Assembly (NCBI RefSeq): GCF_029318685.1
Contig: NZ_CP119677.1
Coordinates: 2,039,001 to 2,103,000, forward strand
Direction of reading: 5' to 3'
Source: Ruminiclostridium papyrosolvens DSM 2782
GTDB lineage: Bacteria; Bacillota; Clostridia; Acetivibrionales; DSM-1351
Length of the DNA stretch: 64,000 nucleotides
In this document: piece after piece, positions 23,571-32,528 of the stretch
Layout: each line of letters begins with the position of its first letter
Numbering within the stretch: the first letter of the stretch is position 1
Position numbers and translations under genes: made by a program
Notes under the pieces: generated by a model
Seen by the model: only the letters and a program-made list of their open reading frames with translations
Databases searched by the model: none
Told to the model about the DNA's origin: nothing

Positions 23571-25303
23571 AAAGTGACGCAGTTAAACGCCTCAGCAGAT
23601 ACATTTTAGCCAATAAGCCATATCTGCTGGGAGCTGTACTATTTGCAGCATTAAGCAATATCCTTATGGTAACGGGTCCATTTATAGTAGGTAAAGGTGT
23701 TGATGCTATTGTTGAAAAAGGACAGGTTGATTTCAAAAGAATTCTTAATGTAGTTATAATTATATTAGTTTTGTATTTGGTAAGTGCATTTTTTCAGTGG
23801 AGTTTGCAGGTAATTACTGCTGTACTGTCAAATAGAACAGTAGAGAGGTTGAGAAAGGATGCATTTGACCATATCCTTGAAATGCCTTTGAGGTTTTACG
23901 ACCAAAAGCCTCACGGGGATATAATGGGCAGGCTTACAAATGACATGGAAAATATAGGTGAAGGAATATATCAGTCTGTTACTCAGTTCTTTACCGGTAT
24001 AATATCCATAGTTGGTTCACTTATTTTTATGTTTGTTTTGAATCCATGGATTACACTTATAGTAATTGTGATGACGCCTATTACATTTTTCATTGCATCA
24101 TTTATAACAAGGCGTTCATCAAAAATGTTTAAAGAACAGTCAAGAGTAAATGGTGAGCTAAATGGTTATATTGAAGAGATTATAGGAAATCAGAAGGTTG
24201 TAAAAGCATTTAATTATGAGGAAAGGGCTCAGAAGAAATTTGAGGAAATAAACGGTCGGTTGTATAAATGCGGAAGATGGGCACAGTTCTATTCATCTTT
24301 AGTAAACCCGTCTACCCGTCTGGTAAACAATATAACCTATGTTCTGCTTGGTATGACAGGTGGTATTGCGTCACTGGCAGGCAGGTTAAGTATCGGTTAT
24401 ATTTCCAGCTTTCTGACGTACTCAACCTACTTTTCTCAACCTATAAATAATGTAACAAGTGTAACAACCCAGATACAGAGTGCTATTGCTTCTGCGGAAA
24501 GGGTTTTTGCAATAATGGACGAAGAAGTTGAGAAACGGGCGGATTTTAAAGAGATTGAGCTAGAAAAAACAAGCGGAAATGTCAGATTTGACGATGTTTC
24601 CTTCTCTTATGTTCAGGAAAAGCCTTTGATACGGGATTTTAATCTTAGTGTTAAAGAAGGACAGCGGATTGCAATAGTTGGGCCTACAGGCTCGGGAAAA
24701 ACTACTCTGGTTAATCTGTTAATGCGTTTCTATGAGACAGATAAAGGGTACATATATATTGATGGTAATAGCATAAGCAAAATATCAAAAGACAGTCTTA
24801 GACAGTCTTTTGGAATGGTTCTTCAGGAAACATGGCTTTTTGCCGGAACGATTCGTGAAAACATTGCATATGGTAAGCCTGAAGCTACTGACGAAGAAGT
24901 CAAAAACGCTGCGGTTTCTGCAAATGCCCATAGTTTCATAAAAAGACTTCCAAAAGGTTATGAAACAGAGCTGACAGAAGGCGGAAGCAACTTGTCACAG
25001 GGCCAAAGACAGTTATTAACTATTGCAAGAGTTATGCTGGTTATTCCACCTATGCTAATATTGGATGAGGCTACCAGCAGTGTTGATACAAGAACAGAGT
25101 TGAATATACAGAAAGCATTTTTGAAGATGATGGAAGGAAGAACCAGCTTCGTTATAGCACATCGCCTTTCAACCATTAAAGAAGCGGATGTTATACTGGT
25201 TATGAATAATGGAAGGGTTGTTGAACAGGGGAGTCATGAAGACTTACTGCAAAAAAATGGATTTTATAAAAAATTATATTTAAGTCAATATGAGAATACT
25301 TAG
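23567..25303 (+). CDS. Heterodimeric ABC exporter, subunit with canonical ATPase site
   Basis: A 578-residue partner of the preceding subunit. Six membrane helices lie in about 18-320, followed by Walker A GPTGSGKTT at 372-380, signature LSQGQ and Walker B LILDEATSSVD with the catalytic Glu intact. The LSQGQ variant opposite a degenerate site is typical of asymmetric exporters, so one of the two sites in the dimer should do most of the hydrolysis. Translationally coupled to the upstream gene. Confidence 0.93.
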   Translation: MKSDAVKRLSRYILANKPYLLGAVLFAALSNILMVTGPFIVGKGVDAIVEKGQVDFKRILNVVIIILVLYLVSAFFQWSLQVITAVLSNRTVERLRKDAFDHILEMPLRFYDQKPHGDIMGRLTNDMENIGEGIYQSVTQFFTGIISIVGSLIFMFVLNPWITLIVIVMTPITFFIASFITRRSSKMFKEQSRVNGELNGYIEEIIGNQKVVKAFNYEERAQKKFEEINGRLYKCGRWAQFYSSLVNPSTRLVNNITYVLLGMTGGIASLAGRLSIGYISSFLTYSTYFSQPINNVTSVTTQIQSAIASAERVFAIMDEEVEKRADFKEIELEKTSGNVRFDDVSFSYVQEKPLIRDFNLSVKEGQRIAIVGPTGSGKTTLVNLLMRFYETDKGYIYIDGNSISKISKDSLRQSFGMVLQETWLFAGTIRENIAYGKPEATDEEVKNAAVSANAHSFIKRLPKGYETELTEGGSNLSQGQRQLLTIARVMLVIPPMLILDEATSSVDTRTELNIQKAFLKMMEGRTSFVIAHRLSTIKEADVILVMNNGRVVEQGSHEDLLQKNGFYKKLYLSQYENT

Positions 25304-25343
25304 GTAAATGAAGATTGACTAAATAAAAGACGGGTGTTGCAAA

Positions 25344-26132
25344 ATGAATAAGTTAATTGAACAATACACAATAAACAGGAAACTTTTGGCTGAAGCTCTC
25401 ACTGAAAAGGCTCACATGGAGATGTATGAGGCTGAAATCCTTAAAAATGACTTTGTAGCCAAACTTGGAGAACCAAGATATGAACTTCATAAGCTTGAGC
25501 TTGCTATAGCCAGAACCAAGCTAAAACTTGAAATGATTGAAACATGCGAAAAATTCAAGATACCGATAGACTATTCTTATATTGACAGAGAATTGGAAAA
25601 AGAGTTTGAAAAACACTATGAAGTATTAAAAAAAATGAGACTGGAAATAGAGTATGTACATTCAATAGACTATGTCAGGGAAAAGAATAAGCGTGAGATG
25701 GAATTGGAAATGAAGGATGTATATCTGGAAATAGCAAGCTATATTCATCCTGAATTGACAATTAATCAGGATTTAAGTATGAAAAGAACATGGAAAACAG
25801 CAGAAAAAGCATATCAGCAAGGAGACTTAGAAAAATTAAAAAGGCTTCGTAAAAAAACTATAAAAGATTTTGGCAATATAAATGAAAAGCATGAAGACAT
25901 AGAAATACAGCTTTCAACAATAAAAGAGCGAAAAGCATCTATTCAGAAAGAAATACAGGCTATGAAAAAAAGCTTTCCTTTTTCAGAATCTGATATGCTA
26001 GATGATGAAGTTGCAGTTATGAAATTCAGGGAGGATATGGACTCTGATATAAGAACTGCAAAAGAGGTATTGGACAAGTTGGAAAAACAAGTCTTGGAAA
26101 AGTTGCCTCCTGTTGGAAGATACAAAAATTAA
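25344..26132 (+). CDS. Coiled-coil protein resembling the tail of J-domain-associated proteins
   Basis: A 262-residue, highly charged and almost wholly helical soluble protein. Residues 1-130 and 170-255 have coiled-coil character. In the middle, ASYIHPELTINQDLSMKRTW and AEKAYQQGDLEKLKRL resemble the HPDLNPN...AYEQGDLEEL stretch found C-terminal to J domains in some bacterial DnaJ-like proteins, but no HPD-type J domain is present here (HPE occurs instead). Function unknown. It lies 40 bases after the exporter pair behind a GGGTGTT, so it may be co-transcribed. Confidence 0.7.
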   Translation: MNKLIEQYTINRKLLAEALTEKAHMEMYEAEILKNDFVAKLGEPRYELHKLELAIARTKLKLEMIETCEKFKIPIDYSYIDRELEKEFEKHYEVLKKMRLEIEYVHSIDYVREKNKREMELEMKDVYLEIASYIHPELTINQDLSMKRTWKTAEKAYQQGDLEKLKRLRKKTIKDFGNINEKHEDIEIQLSTIKERKASIQKEIQAMKKSFPFSESDMLDDEVAVMKFREDMDSDIRTAKEVLDKLEKQVLEKLPPVGRYKN

Positions 26133-26150
26133 AGTTTACAAAACATAAAA

Positions 26151-26188
26151 TAAACCGGGAAAAGGCTTATTAGACTGTTCCCGGTTTA
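26151..26188. terminator. Bidirectional terminator between convergent genes
   Basis: TAAACCGGGAA / TTCCCGGTTTA, 11-bp perfect stem, with A- and T-rich flanks. It serves the coiled-coil gene and the leftward DUF896 gene. Confidence 0.8.
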
Positions 26189-26216
26189 CTGCTTTTAAAC
26201 CGTCAAAATTCAGGGT

Positions 26217-26420
26217 TTAATTGTCCTTTCTGAGACTTCTTCTGTTTCCGTCAGCATCTACAATAACTGTGTTGTCCAGTGTAGCCTTTAGATTTGACCG
26301 AAATGCTTCAATATATTCTTTTCTCAGCTTATCTCTTTCAGCTAGTTCAGAACTCGTAAGAGAGCCTGATTTCGCTTTTTTTGCCAGTTCGTTTAATCGT
26401 TCAATTCTGCTCTTTTCCAT
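26217..26420 (-). CDS. DUF896 family protein (YnzC-like)
   Basis: A 67-residue basic protein with the DUF896 pattern: RIERLNELAKKAKSGSLTSS, then ELAERDKLRKEYIEAFRSN, a helical hairpin, and a C-terminal TVIVDADGNRRSL. In Bacillus the relative YnzC lies near SOS genes; function is not established. I take the ATG at 26420 because it gives the family N terminus; an in-frame TTG four codons upstream is too close to the AAGGA. Monocistronic and leftward. Confidence 0.88.
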   Translation of the reverse strand: MEKSRIERLNELAKKAKSGSLTSSELAERDKLRKEYIEAFRSNLKATLDNTVIVDADGNRRSLRKDN

Positions 26421-26511
26421 AAATATAACCAATCCTTATAATCATTTTGCATGAAACACATGAGTATTATAACAAAAAACCTTTGAATATAAAAGAAACT
26501 GCCAATATTTC

Positions 26512-26540
26512 TTTAAAAAGCTTATCCGGTGTGATAATAT
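26512..26540 (+). promoter_or_regulatory. Possible promoter of cheW
   Basis: TTTAAA, a 17-base spacer and TAATAT, 41 bases before the start codon. Confidence 0.35.
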
Positions 26541-26581
26541 AATTATGGCAAAGTTAATTTATTCTTCGGGAGGTTGGAGAT

Positions 26582-27049
26582 ATGAATGATATACAGGTTG
26601 TAGTTTTTGATTTGAACAATGAGCTTTGTAGCGTGGAGACTTCAATTGTCTATAAAATAGAGAAATATGGATCAATATCACTTGTTCCACAAATGCCCGA
26701 TTATATTAAAGGAATATATAATCTAAGAGGTAAAGTAGTCCCTGTGGTAGACCTTAATAAAAGGTTTAATTTAGGAGAGTCAGAGGTAACAAAAAAGACG
26801 AAGATTATAATTACTGAAAAGGATGATCAATTGTACGGATTTATGGTAAACAATGTTACTGAAATAATAAATCTTAATGAGAATTCTGTTGATAGGTCTG
26901 AGGCAGTAATAAGATTAAACAGTAAGAAATACATAAAAGGTATAGGCAAGAATGACGGTAAGCTTTTTTCAATAATTGATTTAAATGAAATTTTACATAA
27001 TGAAGAGATAAAAGAGGTTACAACAGTGCTAACAGAAAATGTAAATTAG
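26582..27049 (+). CDS. cheW: Chemotaxis adaptor CheW (orphan)
   Basis: A 155-residue single-domain CheW: two five-stranded barrels with VVVFDLNNELCSVETSIVYKI at the start, then PQMPDYIKGIYNLRGKVVPVVDL (the conserved NLRG motif) and FMVNNVTEIINL. CheW couples chemoreceptors to the CheA kinase. No cheA, receptor or flagellar gene is near, so it may serve a system encoded elsewhere. Start behind GGGAGGTTGGAGAT; terminator follows. Confidence 0.9.
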   Translation: MNDIQVVVFDLNNELCSVETSIVYKIEKYGSISLVPQMPDYIKGIYNLRGKVVPVVDLNKRFNLGESEVTKKTKIIITEKDDQLYGFMVNNVTEIINLNENSVDRSEAVIRLNSKKYIKGIGKNDGKLFSIIDLNEILHNEEIKEVTTVLTENVN

Positions 27050-27070
27050 TGCCTGATGTTTACATAATCC

Positions 27071-27105
27071 AAAAACCTGAACAAGTATGAGTTTGGGTTT
27101 TTTTA
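27071..27105 (+). terminator. Terminator of cheW
   Basis: AAACCTGAAC / GTTTGGGTTT, 10 bp including two G-T pairs, followed by a T run. Confidence 0.7.
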
Positions 27106-27223
27106 TTACCCCAATATACAAAAAGTGTAACAAAAAATAAAGCATAAACATAAAATAATATCAAGCGGATAGTTTATGTAATCTTGTCCGCATTTGAGTT
27201 ATAAAGGAGGGTAATAAGGTAAT

Positions 27224-27517
27224 ATGGAAAATAAACTTCACTCACATACCTTTGCGGGAAGGACTTCAAATAATGAGGATCACATTCATCAATATTCCGG
27301 CGTAACTGATGAAATAAGTGACCAGTTAGGACATATACATTATATTGAAGGCTCAACTTCGTTTGAGGATAGCCATGTTCATTATTATAGAATTGCCACT
27401 AGTCCTGCAATTTATGTGAACGGTGGACACTATCACGTTTACATGGGGAATGCAGATTTTGCAAAAAATCATATTCAGGTTATAGCAGGCGATACATCCT
27501 TCTTAAAGAAAGAGTAA
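27224..27517 (+). CDS. ymaF: YmaF family protein with regular H-x-H repeats
   Basis: A 97-residue histidine-rich protein of the YmaF family. H-x-H pairs start at residues 6, 20, 37, 51 and 69, with a degenerate sixth (HIQ) at 83. They alternate at spacings of 14 and 17-18, so the protein is three units of about 31 residues, each with two pairs, which suggests a repetitive beta fold with rows of histidines on one face. Metal binding is plausible but not shown. AAAGGAGGGTAATAAGGTAAT precedes the ATG. Function unknown in all relatives I know. Confidence 0.85.
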   Translation: MENKLHSHTFAGRTSNNEDHIHQYSGVTDEISDQLGHIHYIEGSTSFEDSHVHYYRIATSPAIYVNGGHYHVYMGNADFAKNHIQVIAGDTSFLKKE

Positions 27518-27553
27518 TGGATATAGCGAACATATTCGGTATACATAATAATT

Positions 27554-27588
27554 AAAACCTGCTGCTTTTTTTATCAACAGCAGGTTTT
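27554..27588. terminator. Bidirectional terminator between ymaF and ychF
   Basis: AAAACCTGCTG / CAGCAGGTTTT, 11-bp perfect stem with a 13-base loop and T-rich sequence on both sides. Confidence 0.85.
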
Positions 27589-27614
27589 ATAGTTATTTTT
27601 GACTAAAGCTAAAA

Positions 27615-28709
27615 CTAAACGTTGAACCTGAATAATGTAACATCTCCATCGTGCATTACATATTCCTTACCTTCTGATCTAACCAATCCTTTTTCCTTGG
27701 CAACGGAATATGTGCCGGAACTGATTAAATCGTCATAAGCTACAATCTCGGCTCTGATAAAACCCCTTTCAAAGTCGCTATGGATTTTACCGGCTGCCTG
27801 AGGTGCTTTGGTTCCTTTTGTGATAGTCCATGCTCTTACTTCCTGGGGGCCGGCAGTCAGATAGCTTATCAGTCCCAGAATTTTGTAACTGGCTTTAATA
27901 AGCTTGTCCAGACCTGATTCTTCCAGACCCATGGCTTCAAGGAAATCAGCCTTTTCTTCATCATCAAGCTGAGCAATCTCTTCTTCAATTTTTGCACAAA
28001 TTACCATAACTTCCGAATTTTCTTCAGCGGCTACTTCTTTAAGCTCTGCAAGGAATCTGTTACTGTCCAGAGAAGATAAGTCCTCTTCGGAAACATTTGC
28101 AGCATAAAGAACAGGTTTTAAGGTTATAAGAAATAACTGGTCAACAAGCTGCTGCTGTTCTTGGTCAAAAGACATTGATCTTACAGGTTTCCCACTTTCA
28201 AGGTGAGCCTTTAGGGATTCATACAGCTCCATTTCGACCTGAAACTTTTTGTCTCCCGATTTAAGCATTTTTTTTGTTCTGTCAATTCTTCTCTCTATCA
28301 TTTCGAGGTCTGAGAAAATCAATTCAAGATTAATAGTTTCAATGTCTCTTTTTGGACCAATGGAACCGTCAACATGAACAATATTACTATCCTCAAAACA
28401 TCTTACAACATGGACTATTGAATCTACTTCTCTTATGTGAGAAAGAAATTTATTTCCCAACCCTTCACCTTTACTAGCACCTTTAACAAGGCCTGCAATA
28501 TCAACAAACTCAATTACGGTAGGAGTTATTTTTTCAGGATTATACATTTTTGCGAGCATGTCCAGTCTTTCATCAGGAACAGCTACAATTCCTACATTTG
28601 GCTCAATAGTACAAAACGGGTAATTTGCACTTTCTGCACCTGCTTTTGTTATTGCATTAAATAGTGTGCTTTTTCCTACGTTAGGTAGTCCTACAATTCC
28701 TAATTTCAT
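27615..28709 (-). CDS. ychF: Redox-regulated ATPase YchF (Obg-like)
   Basis: A 364-residue universal TRAFAC ATPase. GLPNVGKSTLF (G1) lies at the start, DIAGLVKGASKGEGLGN (G3 region) follows, and the C-terminal TGS domain includes PQEVRAWTITKGTKAPQAAG. NVSEED replaces the usual NKxD specificity motif, as in YchF proteins that prefer ATP. It binds ribosomes and is linked to stress responses. Leftward, single gene. Confidence 0.96.
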   Translation of the reverse strand: MKLGIVGLPNVGKSTLFNAITKAGAESANYPFCTIEPNVGIVAVPDERLDMLAKMYNPEKITPTVIEFVDIAGLVKGASKGEGLGNKFLSHIREVDSIVHVVRCFEDSNIVHVDGSIGPKRDIETINLELIFSDLEMIERRIDRTKKMLKSGDKKFQVEMELYESLKAHLESGKPVRSMSFDQEQQQLVDQLFLITLKPVLYAANVSEEDLSSLDSNRFLAELKEVAAEENSEVMVICAKIEEEIAQLDDEEKADFLEAMGLEESGLDKLIKASYKILGLISYLTAGPQEVRAWTITKGTKAPQAAGKIHSDFERGFIRAEIVAYDDLISSGTYSVAKEKGLVRSEGKEYVMHDGDVTLFRFNV

Positions 28710-28976
28710 TTATATATCTATCCTCTCATGGTTTGTAACATAAAAAAATACCATAAAAATTATATACTATATGATTTTTCATTGCAATAATATTAAGTTT
28801 ATGCGTTGTATTATTGATTTTATTTTTTTAATAAATTAATATATAAAGCGGGAAAAAAATAATCAGACATACAATATTCACAATCGTATACTAGAATATA
28901 ATACAATTAAAGATTTGTATGTTATGTGAAAAATATTATTAAACATATATTTTTGAAAAAATCAGGAGGTATATTT

Positions 28977-29375
28977 ATGTATTGTAGAAATTGCGGAAAC
29001 GTTGTAAATGACCAGGCTGTTATATGCGTTACGTGTGGAGTACCTACAGGAAGAGGAAACAACTTCTGTCCTTTATGTGGCGAAGCAACCGATTCAATGT
29101 CTCAGATATGTATGAAATGCGGTTTTAGTTTAAATAATTACGGACAACAAAAGTCAAAGCTTGCTGCAGGATTGTTTGGTATTTTCCTCGGAGCCTTTGG
29201 TGTTCACAGATTTTACCTTGGGTATATAGGAATTGGTCTGGCACAGTTATTACTGACTGTATTATCATGCTTTATTCTGTCACCAATCATATGGGTTTGG
29301 GGATTGATAGAAGGAATTTTGATACTTGCCGGTTCTATTAATAAGGATTCTAAGGGTTTAACCTTAAAGGATTAA
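28977..29375 (+). CDS. Double zinc-ribbon plus TM2 domain membrane protein
   Basis: A 132-residue protein. Residues 1-50 form two CxxC-x10-CxxC zinc ribbons (Cys3, 6, 17, 20 and Cys31, 34, 45, 48). A TM2 domain follows (about 61-125): KLAAGLFGIFLGAFGVHRFYLG, then a second helix with WVWGLIEGIL. TM2 proteins occur widely with unknown function. The ATG at 28977 follows AGGAGGTATATTT; an upstream in-frame start adds 17 residues with no good site. Divergent from ychF. Confidence 0.88.
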   Translation: MYCRNCGNVVNDQAVICVTCGVPTGRGNNFCPLCGEATDSMSQICMKCGFSLNNYGQQKSKLAAGLFGIFLGAFGVHRFYLGYIGIGLAQLLLTVLSCFILSPIIWVWGLIEGILILAGSINKDSKGLTLKD

Positions 29376-29388
29376 TATAGAGTTTTTA

Positions 29389-29417
29389 GCAGATAGGAAT
29401 TGCAAACTCCTATCTGC
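29389..29417. terminator. Hairpin between convergent genes
   Basis: GCAGATAGGA / TCCTATCTGC, 10-bp perfect stem. T runs on either side are short, so termination strength is uncertain. Confidence 0.5.
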
Positions 29418-29437
29418 AGTTTCGTAAAGAAAAATAC

Positions 29438-30028
29438 TTATTTTCCGATGAGTTTTTTCAGTTTACCTGTGAGAGTTGTGTTTTTCCGTTCTCTCCAATT
29501 GGTAATATACCTGTCTACCTCCTGAAAATGCTTGTCCATTTTTATTTCCAGTTTACGAGAACTATTTTCAACACAAGCTCCAAGTTCCATCTTGGAGCTA
29601 TGAATTTCTTTTGAAATATGTTCTCTCGTACTTACAAATTCTGCGGCAACATTATTAAAAAGCTGCTCTTTTATACCGTTTAAGGTTTCCAGTATCATAG
29701 AAAGCTCAGCACTGCTCAGTTCCTCCAATCTCTTTGAAACTACGGCAGGAAGCTGTTCAGCGGATATTGGGACGCTGATATCTTTAGGTTTAATAATATG
29801 TTCGTCCTCAAGAATTTTTCGTATAGCTTTTAGCTCAAGACCTTGGTCACGCATGGCTTTAATCTGATACATTAAATTTGCAAGGTCAGTAGTATAATAG
29901 CGTCTGCCTCTATTGTCCTTGGGAATATTTAACCCAAACTCCTTTTCGTAAAATCTTAAAGCATGATCTGTTATATTCAAAGATGCGCTAAGCTCTGTTA
30001 TAGAATATCTTTCTTTAAGTACTTCCAT
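29438..30028 (-). CDS. MerR-type DNA-binding domain fused to a coiled coil (RacA-like layout)
   Basis: A 196-residue protein. Residues 5-75 are a MerR-family winged helix (YSITELSASLNITDHALRFY, then NRGRRYYTTDLANLMYQIK). There is no effector-binding domain; instead about 95-180 are helical with coiled-coil character and the protein ends in a basic amphipathic stretch (TLTGKLKKLIGK). This domain order is like RacA, which ties the chromosome origin to the cell pole in Bacillus sporulation, but sequence similarity to RacA cannot be judged here. An ordinary MerR regulator is the alternative. ATG behind GGGGGG at a long spacing. Confidence 0.72.
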   Translation of the reverse strand: MEVLKERYSITELSASLNITDHALRFYEKEFGLNIPKDNRGRRYYTTDLANLMYQIKAMRDQGLELKAIRKILEDEHIIKPKDISVPISAEQLPAVVSKRLEELSSAELSMILETLNGIKEQLFNNVAAEFVSTREHISKEIHSSKMELGACVENSSRKLEIKMDKHFQEVDRYITNWRERKNTTLTGKLKKLIGK

Positions 30029-30122
30029 GGATTCATCTACCCCCCTATAACTATGTCTACAGAATACGTACAATGCAATTTGATAGTACCATAAGACCTT
30101 ATAGGTGTAAAATATTTACATA

Positions 30123-31022
30123 TTATTGACTTAGTATTTCCAGTAGTCCGGCTATGTCAGAAGGAAGCTCAGCCGTGAATATAACTTCTTTTCGGGTAAC
30201 AGGATGAAGTATCTCGGTTCTATAGGAATGAAGGGCTTGCCGGGAAATGAATAAATTTGTGTTATCTGAATACAAAGTGTCGCCATAGATAGGGAATCCC
30301 ATTGCATGACAATGAACTCTTATCTGGTGTGTTCGTCCTGTCTCAAGATTAAAACCCAATAAGGCTGAATTGTGTAAAGGAAAACTATTCAAAACCTTAT
30401 AATGTGTTATTGATGGTGCTCCTTCCTCAGAGATATGCCTTAGCATAATACTGCCGGGTTTTCTGGCTATAGGCAGATTTATAGTACCTTCACTTTTTTC
30501 GGGTATACCTTGTACAACTCCCAGATATTCCTTTTTAAACAAATTGGCATGCATTTGCTGGATGAGTGTCTCTTGGGTAAACTGATTTTTTGCAAAAATA
30601 ATTATACCTGAAGTCTCTCTGTCAAGTCGGCTGACAGGACGTACTTTTTTGATTACACCTTTCTGTTTCAGGTAATAGACTATTCCGTTGGCTATGGTAT
30701 TATCCGGATGGTAACTTGTTGGATGGACCACGATTCCGGGCTGCTTGTTGAGAACCAGCATACATTCATCTTCGTATATAATATTAAGAGGTATGTCTTG
30801 GGGCTCTATATTTTCACATTCCTCCTCAAGATCAAGTATTACTTTAAGCTTGTCCTCTTCCTTTACAACATAATTGACTCTTTCAGGATGTTCGTTTACA
30901 TAAATCTTCTGCTGCAATTTTAGTTTCTTTATAAGTCTTTCAGAAAGCTGAAGTCCGTTTTTCAAAACGTATTTAAGAGTTTTTCCGGCTTCATTCTCAC
31001 TGACTGTCCTCTCTAATAACAT
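30123..31022 (-). CDS. RluA-family pseudouridine synthase
   Basis: A 299-residue enzyme with an N-terminal S4-like domain (about 1-65) and a catalytic domain whose RLDRETSGI motif carries the catalytic Asp134. LETGRTHQIRVH is the other family hallmark. It converts uridine to pseudouridine in ribosomal or transfer RNA; the exact site cannot be told. The ATG at 31022 follows CAGGAGGATTTTA; a longer upstream frame is hydrophobic and unsupported. A second member of the family (rluD-like) lies at 50.4 kb. Confidence 0.93.
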   Translation of the reverse strand: MLLERTVSENEAGKTLKYVLKNGLQLSERLIKKLKLQQKIYVNEHPERVNYVVKEEDKLKVILDLEEECENIEPQDIPLNIIYEDECMLVLNKQPGIVVHPTSYHPDNTIANGIVYYLKQKGVIKKVRPVSRLDRETSGIIIFAKNQFTQETLIQQMHANLFKKEYLGVVQGIPEKSEGTINLPIARKPGSIMLRHISEEGAPSITHYKVLNSFPLHNSALLGFNLETGRTHQIRVHCHAMGFPIYGDTLYSDNTNLFISRQALHSYRTEILHPVTRKEVIFTAELPSDIAGLLEILSQ

Positions 31023-31127
31023 TAAAATCCTCCTGACAATAATAACAACAATAAAGGTATATAGTATATTCTGCTTGATATATTGTACTATAAATGGAAT
31101 TTGATACGCAAAAGTTTTATAATTAAC

Positions 31128-31156
31128 TTGATAAACCAAATCAAAGTAGATAAAAT
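31128..31156 (+). promoter_or_regulatory. Promoter of the aluminium-resistance family gene
   Basis: TTGATA, a 17-base spacer and TAAAAT, 37 bases before the ATG in a divergent intergenic region. Confidence 0.6.
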
Positions 31157-31192
31157 CAAGTATATATAAACTACGAAAGAGGAATTTTACCA

Positions 31193-32479
31193 ATGGATTT
31201 ACAAACAAAGGAATTTTTAAAGCAGAATTTTGAAATAGATGACAAGATTATTGAATTGGCTGAACAAGCTGAAAAAGATGCACAAGAAGTATTTGCACGA
31301 ATTGACGGTACAAAGCAGCTGAATCAGATGAAGGTAATTAAGGCAATGCAGGAAAATAAACTAAGCGATTCACATTTTAACGGAACAACCGGCTACGGCT
31401 ATGACGACAGGGGAAGGGAAGTTCTGGACAGTGTTTATGCAAATATATTTCAAACTGAGGACGCTCTAGTACGTCATCAGATTGTATCGGGTACCCAGGC
31501 ACTGGCACTTTGCCTTTTTGGAAATCTAAGGCCCGGGGATGAACTGGTAGCTGTAACAGGTAAACCCTATGACACTCTGGAAGAAGTAATCGGAATAAGA
31601 GGAGAAAACTGCGGTTCTCTGAAAGAGTTTGGAGTCACGTACAGACAGGTGGATTTGAAGGATGGAAAACCTGATTTGGACAAAATAAAAGCAACTGTGT
31701 CCCAAAAAACCAAGATGGCTATGATTCAGCGTTCAAGAGGCTATTCATGGAGAGATGCACTGTCTGTTGAGAATATTAAAAATGTAATAGATGCAGTTAA
31801 AGAAGTTAACAGTAACATAATTGTAATGGTTGATAACTGTTACGGGGAGTTTGTTGAGGTTTTAGAGCCTACACAGGTGGGAGCGGACATAATAGCAGGT
31901 TCTCTGATAAAGAATCCCGGGGGAGGACTTGCACTGACCGGAGGCTATATAGCCGGAAAGAAACACCTTGTGGAGCAGGCTGCCTACAGGCTTACATCCC
32001 CGGGTCTTGGCAAAGAAGTGGGTGCTTCTCTGGGAAACAACAGGCTTATGTTCCAAGGCTTATTTATGGCACCTCATGTAGTGGCTGAAAGCTTAAAGGG
32101 TGCTGTGTTTTGTGCCGCTCTTATGGAGCGGGCAGGATTTGAGACAATGCCTTCAGTAAAGTCACACAGAAGTGATATAATACAATCAGTAAAATTCAAT
32201 AATAAAGAAAGCCTTATTGCATTTTGTCAAGGCATACAGAAGGGGTCTCCTGTAGACTCTTATGTTACCCCACAACCGTGGGATATGCCGGGATATGATT
32301 CACCGGTTATTATGGCAGCAGGAGCATTTGTACAGGGCTCGTCTATTGAACTCAGTGCAGATGCACCTATAAAAGAACCTTATGTGGCTTACATGCAGGG
32401 TGGTCTTGTATATGAACATGTAAAGCTGGGTAATATTATTGCTTTGCAAAAACTGTTTCATCAGGGGATGATAAGGTAA
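31193..32479 (+). CDS. Methionine gamma-lyase/aluminium resistance family PLP enzyme (YnbB-like)
   Basis: A 428-residue fold type I PLP enzyme. NGTTGYGYDDRGREVLDSVYA is the family's N-terminal motif, SGTQALALCLFG the phosphate-binding region, and GSLIKNPGGGLALTGGY contains the likely PLP lysine (Lys240). The family is named for methionine gamma-lyase and for an aluminium-resistance phenotype; the true reaction is not settled. It has its own promoter, and the HlyD-like gene follows, so co-transcription is possible. Confidence 0.9.
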   Translation: MDLQTKEFLKQNFEIDDKIIELAEQAEKDAQEVFARIDGTKQLNQMKVIKAMQENKLSDSHFNGTTGYGYDDRGREVLDSVYANIFQTEDALVRHQIVSGTQALALCLFGNLRPGDELVAVTGKPYDTLEEVIGIRGENCGSLKEFGVTYRQVDLKDGKPDLDKIKATVSQKTKMAMIQRSRGYSWRDALSVENIKNVIDAVKEVNSNIIVMVDNCYGEFVEVLEPTQVGADIIAGSLIKNPGGGLALTGGYIAGKKHLVEQAAYRLTSPGLGKEVGASLGNNRLMFQGLFMAPHVVAESLKGAVFCAALMERAGFETMPSVKSHRSDIIQSVKFNNKESLIAFCQGIQKGSPVDSYVTPQPWDMPGYDSPVIMAAGAFVQGSSIELSADAPIKEPYVAYMQGGLVYEHVKLGNIIALQKLFHQGMIR

Positions 32480-32528
32480 AAGAAGTATGAAGCATACTAA
32501 AGAAAAGGTAATAGATGGAGGGAAGCAA

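Noticed and set aside
31023-31208. N-terminal 62-codon extension of the RluA-type protein
   Set aside because: Covers the divergent promoter region, is hydrophobic and absent from the family; the ATG at 31022 follows AGGAGG.
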